NCBI GenBank assembly: GCA_023263465.1
Contig: JALQWV010000063.1
Span: 1 to 8,382, forward strand
Reading direction: 5' to 3'
Length of the DNA: 8,382 nucleotides
Source: Ilumatobacteraceae bacterium
GTDB taxonomy: Bacteria > Actinomycetota > Acidimicrobiia > Acidimicrobiales > Ilumatobacteraceae
Position 1 is the stretch's first letter, and each line of letters begins with the position of its first letter. The translations under genes were made by a program, and so were the position numbers. The notes under the pieces were generated by a model. It saw only the letters and a list, made by a program, of their open reading frames with translations, was not told the origin of the DNA and made no database searches. Below are positions 5,950 through 8,382 of the stretch, piece after piece.

Positions 5950-6735
5950 CTATTGATCAAGCAACAACGCAGTTAGCGATTGAATTTCGCTTTCGCTCAC
6001 GCCGAGCGAACGAACATAATTGATGACCGAACCATGCACAGAAACCAAATCATTCAAGATCACGCGCATGGCTTGTGGCTCTGCAGCCAAATACACCGGG
6101 TTAATCGTGGTCCAACGCTTGGCCATATCGGTGTGGTTCTCCTTAGCCCAAGCAATCGTGCGTTCAATTGCGCGCTTCGTGAGACCGTAATCAGCACAGA
6201 TGTATTCGTCAGAAACTCCAACTGTTGACAAGATGAGCGCTGCGAGCACACCCGTGCGATCTTTTCCAGCCGCGCAGTGGAAGACAGCTGGAACATTTTC
6301 GCGATCGCTCAAAATTCGCAATGCGAGTGCGAATTTGTCGGAGCCAACTTCCAACAAATCGCGGTACCCCCAGACTAAAAACTCAACAGGATCATCAATT
6401 TGAGGAGTTTCCTTGGAATCTGACCAGGTTGCGTCCACGATGGACACGTGATGAAAGTCAACCTCAATATCGTTAATTGGGAAAATGCCCTGTTCACGCT
6501 GTTCTCGCTTGGTTCGCAGGTCAATAACAGATTTCAATCCAAGCGACTCCACGATCTCAAGATCTGAATCGGCTCGCAATCGATGCAGCCCATCTGCACG
6601 AAAGAGCGTGCGCCACTTCGTGGTTGCCCCACTGGCAGTTGGATACCCACCGAGGTCGCGGAAGTTATGTACCCGCTCCATCTGCACCAATCGGTCGGGG
6701 TGGTCGAGGGCGCGTGCGATTTGCTCAGAAATCAT
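5950..6735 (-). CDS. Tyrosine/lipid-type protein phosphatase, LipA/MptpB-like (Y_phosphatase3 family)
   Basis: A 261-residue cysteine phosphatase when started at the ATG at 6735. Near the N terminus is NFRDLGGY (residues 24-31), the family's lead motif, followed by LFRADGLHRL (44-53). The catalytic P-loop is HCAAGKDRTG, with nucleophile Cys154 and Arg160. Its Lys is typical of the branch that acts on phosphoinositides as well as phosphotyrosine, as in mycobacterial PtpB and Listeria LipA. The open frame extends to a TTG at 6834, overlapping the divergent dehydrogenase start. I chose 6735 because it leaves a normal short N terminus, has TAGGTT 7 nt upstream and leaves room for promoters. There is no signal peptide. 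The in-cell substrate is unknown. The amidotransferase-like gene follows in the same direction. Confidence 0.88.
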   Translation of the reverse strand: MISEQIARALDHPDRLVQMERVHNFRDLGGYPTASGATTKWRTLFRADGLHRLRADSDLEIVESLGLKSVIDLRTKREQREQGIFPINDIEVDFHHVSIVDATWSDSKETPQIDDPVEFLVWGYRDLLEVGSDKFALALRILSDRENVPAVFHCAAGKDRTGVLAALILSTVGVSDEYICADYGLTKRAIERTIAWAKENHTDMAKRWTTINPVYLAAEPQAMRVILNDLVSVHGSVINYVRSLGVSESEIQSLTALLLDQ

Positions 6736-6827
6736 TGCCTTCAACCTACTGAACCCCAGCAAACCTCGGCAGTCAGGGCGATTACCGGTTGGTAAACATC
6801 GCCTCATTGTGAGTACGGTTCTCATCC
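6736..6827. promoter_or_regulatory. Divergent promoter region between the phosphatase and hydroxyacyl-CoA dehydrogenase genes
   Basis: For the dehydrogenase, TACGGT (6814-6819) ends 8 nt before the ATG. For the phosphatase, the minus strand has TAGGTT (6748-6743) ending 7 nt before the ATG. Both fit TANNNT -10 elements of leaderless transcripts, and no strong -35 is visible. A dyad TTACC-GGTT-GGTAA lies at 6782-6795 and two overlapping CTCA/TGAG dyads at 6803-6824, the latter covering the dehydrogenase -10. Confidence 0.45.
6782..6795. promoter_or_regulatory. Small operator-like dyad in a divergent promoter region
   Basis: TTACC (6782-6786) and GGTAA (6791-6795) are perfect inverted copies separated by GGTT, giving a 14-bp symmetric site about 20 bp upstream of the dehydrogenase -10. 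The size and place suit a dimeric repressor or activator site. No regulator gene is in view, and a site this short can arise by chance. Confidence 0.25.
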
Positions 6828-7685
6828 ATGACAACCAACAGTATTCAGCTCGTCGGCGTATGTGGATCCGGAATCATGGGGGCAGGACTCGCTGAAGTCG
6901 TTGCACGCGCTGGGATGGATGTCATTGTTCGCTCGCGCACACTCGATGGCGCGAACTCGATGCTTTCCTCAATTGAAAAGAATCTTGACAAACAAGTTGC
7001 TAAAGAAAAAATGACTGTTGATCAGCGAAACGAAGTGCTCTCGCACATTCGCATCACCGATTCACTGAATGATCTTGCATCGTGTGATCTAGTCATTGAA
7101 TCAATTGTTGAGGAACTCGCTCCAAAACAAGCATTGTTCAAAGAACTTGATGCAATCGTTAAGCCTGAAGCAGTTTTGGCAACTAACACCAGCACTCTTG
7201 CTGTTGTGAAAATGGCGGAGGCCACAAATCGTCCTGACAAGGTGTGCGGTATTCACTTCTTTAACCCTGCAGTGCTCATGCCGCTTGTAGAAGTAATTCG
7301 ACCAATCACTGCAAGCGACGAAACCATTGCTCAAGCAAACGCATTTGTGACGGCTTGTAAAAAAGACCCAGTTCAAGTTCTTGACCGCGCTGGATTCATT
7401 GTCAACGCTCTGCTCTTTCCATATCTCAATAACGCGGTCAAGATGCTGGAGGCCGGAACGGCAAACATGGAAGATATTGATACAGCTATGAAAGGTGGCT
7501 GCAATTTCCCAATGGGACCATTCGCGCTGCTCGACCTAGTCGGACTTGACACCTCAGTATCCATCCTTGATGCGCTGTACGCAGAGTTCAAAGACGAAAA
7601 CTTTGTTCCAGCAAAAACACTTCGTGCATTATTGGCTGAAGGAAAACTTGGCCGCAAGACCAAGCAAGGATTCTTCAGCTACTAA
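6828..7685 (+). CDS. 3-hydroxybutyryl-CoA (3-hydroxyacyl-CoA) dehydrogenase
   Basis: A 285-residue enzyme interconverting 3-hydroxyacyl-CoA and acetoacyl-CoA, used in fatty-acid breakdown, butyrate or polyhydroxybutyrate metabolism, or phenylacetate degradation. The N-terminal Rossmann motif is VCGSGIMGAG (11-20). Catalytic residues of the family are present: Ser122 in ATNTST, His143 in GIHFFNP, Glu155 in PLVEVIRP, and Asn193 in FIVNALL. The C-terminal domain has EDIDTAMKGGCNFPMGPF (215-232) and ends with GRKTKQGFFSY. The loop after strand 2 reads VIVRSRT (32-38), with Arg and Ser where NAD-dependent enzymes carry an Asp, so NADP(H) use is likely. It is the first gene of the plus-strand pair and 5 nt from aat. 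It may be called hbd, fadB2 or paaH; the sequence alone does not choose. Confidence 0.93.
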   Translation: MTTNSIQLVGVCGSGIMGAGLAEVVARAGMDVIVRSRTLDGANSMLSSIEKNLDKQVAKEKMTVDQRNEVLSHIRITDSLNDLASCDLVIESIVEELAPKQALFKELDAIVKPEAVLATNTSTLAVVKMAEATNRPDKVCGIHFFNPAVLMPLVEVIRPITASDETIAQANAFVTACKKDPVQVLDRAGFIVNALLFPYLNNAVKMLEAGTANMEDIDTAMKGGCNFPMGPFALLDLVGLDTSVSILDALYAEFKDENFVPAKTLRALLAEGKLGRKTKQGFFSY

Positions 7686-7690
7686 TCCTC

Positions 7691-8356
7691 ATGTGGAACG
7701 ACACACCTCAAATTCTTGATGAGTGTCGTTGGAAGTTTCCACCGCCAAAAGAATGGCCCAAGAGCGATTTGGTTGGTCGCGGTGCAGACCTGCAACCTGA
7801 AACACTGATTCATGCGTACATGAATGGTGTGTTTCCCATGTCATCCGAACTCGCACTCGGCGAAGACGATATTGCATGGTGGTCTCCACTGCTACGAGGT
7901 GTAATACCTCTCAATGCTCTGCGTGTCACAAGGTCGATGCGTCGCAGCCAGCGAAAATTTCACGTCAAAGTTGACACATGTTTTGAACGCGTGATGCGAG
8001 GTTGTGCTTCACCAGACCGACCTGGCGGGTGGATAAACGAGCGTTTCATTACTGCATATGTTGAATTACACAGACTTGGGTGGGCACACAGCGTTGAGGT
8101 GTTCGATGAAAATGAAGTGCTCGTTGGAGGTTTATACGGCGTACGAGTCGGCCGATTATTTGCTGGCGAATCCATGTTTCACCTCATGCGAGATGCATCA
8201 AAAGTGGCACTGATGTACTTAGTAGACATCATGAACGAAGCCGGCATGACTCTGCTTGATGTTCAGTGGCTTACCCCACACCTTGAGTCGCTCGGAGCAG
8301 TGGAAATTCCACGCTCCGAGTACCTTCACCGTCTTTCATTGGCCCTTAACCCGTAA
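7691..8356 (+). CDS. aat: Leucyl/phenylalanyl-tRNA-protein transferase
   Basis: A 221-residue protein close to the usual 230 or so. It transfers Leu or Phe from aminoacyl-tRNA to proteins with N-terminal Arg or Lys, marking them for ClpS/ClpAP in the N-degron pathway. Recognisable blocks are the N-terminal GADLQPETLIHAYMNGVFPM (31-50), WWSP (63-66), the CA..WI region (105-115), AHSVEVF (132-138), VGGLYG (145-150) and GESMF (159-163). Glu160 and Gln192 match the pair E. coli uses at 156 and 188, with the same 32-residue spacing. The gene begins 5 nt after the dehydrogenase stop and has no Shine-Dalgarno sequence of its own, so it is probably translated by reinitiation from the same mRNA. The metabolic link to the dehydrogenase is unclear. 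No ClpS or ClpA gene is in view. Confidence 0.95.
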   Translation: MWNDTPQILDECRWKFPPPKEWPKSDLVGRGADLQPETLIHAYMNGVFPMSSELALGEDDIAWWSPLLRGVIPLNALRVTRSMRRSQRKFHVKVDTCFERVMRGCASPDRPGGWINERFITAYVELHRLGWAHSVEVFDENEVLVGGLYGVRVGRLFAGESMFHLMRDASKVALMYLVDIMNEAGMTLLDVQWLTPHLESLGAVEIPRSEYLHRLSLALNP

Positions 8357-8365
8357 CCTTTATTC

Positions 8366-8382
8366 ATGGCCAATCGCCGCGA
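8366..8382 (+). CDS. Start of an unidentified gene, cut by the window end
   Basis: ATG at 8366 opens a frame reading Met-Ala-Asn-Arg-Arg before the window ends. It is 9 nt after the aat stop, with TAACCT 6 nt upstream, the same hexamer and similar placement as before the cyclophilin gene. Five codons are too few to identify anything, so this is only a candidate. Confidence 0.35.

Noticed and set aside
6736..6834. N-terminal extension of the phosphatase to a TTG at 6834
   Set aside because: It would overlap the divergent dehydrogenase start and fill the whole promoter region. The extra 33 residues (Cys, Arg and Pro rich) resemble no part of the family.
6485..6895. 136-codon plus-strand open frame running into the dehydrogenase gene
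   Set aside because: It lies antisense to the phosphatase P-loop gene and out of frame with the dehydrogenase, and has no recognisable motif.

Overview
The window looks like bacterial chromosomal housekeeping DNA, most likely from an actinomycetote with moderate GC (about half by eye). Three things point there: the aspartokinase resembles the corynebacterial LysC type, including a GTG start and an internal start for a beta subunit; the cyclophilin is membrane-anchored with a Cys-rich active-site hairpin; and many genes have no Shine-Dalgarno sequence but carry a TANNNT hexamer 6-9 nt before the start codon, as in actinobacterial leaderless transcripts. A low-GC planktonic lineage, for example within Acidimicrobiia, is a guess. 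I see no mobile element, CRISPR array, tRNA or rRNA. No gene-free stretch exceeds about 100 bp.

Layout. (a) 2-289 (+) is the C-terminal end of a phytanoyl-CoA dioxygenase-like protein, converging on the next block. (b) 294-4441 (-) is a four-gene run, in transcription order lysC (aspartokinase), a class I SAM methyltransferase, a PLP-dependent threonine/serine dehydratase-like enzyme, and asd (aspartate-semialdehyde dehydrogenase). Gaps are 20, 2 and 10 nt, so this is probably one operon. LysC and Asd carry out the first two reductive steps toward Lys, Met, Thr and Ile; the dehydratase-like enzyme could draw on threonine or serine; the methyltransferase has no obvious role. (c) 4485-5294 (+) is a membrane-anchored extracytoplasmic cyclophilin, divergent from lysC across 43 bp. 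(d) 5305-6735 (-) holds a P-loop tyrosine/lipid-type phosphatase followed by a cyanophycinase/S51-like class I amidotransferase-fold protein that seems to lack the catalytic His. (e) 6828-8356 (+) holds a 3-hydroxybutyryl-CoA dehydrogenase with an NADP-like cofactor loop, then aat (leucyl/phenylalanyl-tRNA-protein transferase), then the first codons of another gene at 8366.

No clearly new multi-gene system is visible. The items most worth a second look are the internal LysC beta start with its own ribosome-binding site, the recurring TANNNT leaderless-type signal, the methyltransferase and dehydratase placed between lysC and asd, and active-site changes in the amidotransferase-like protein, the cyclophilin and the hydroxyacyl-CoA dehydrogenase.
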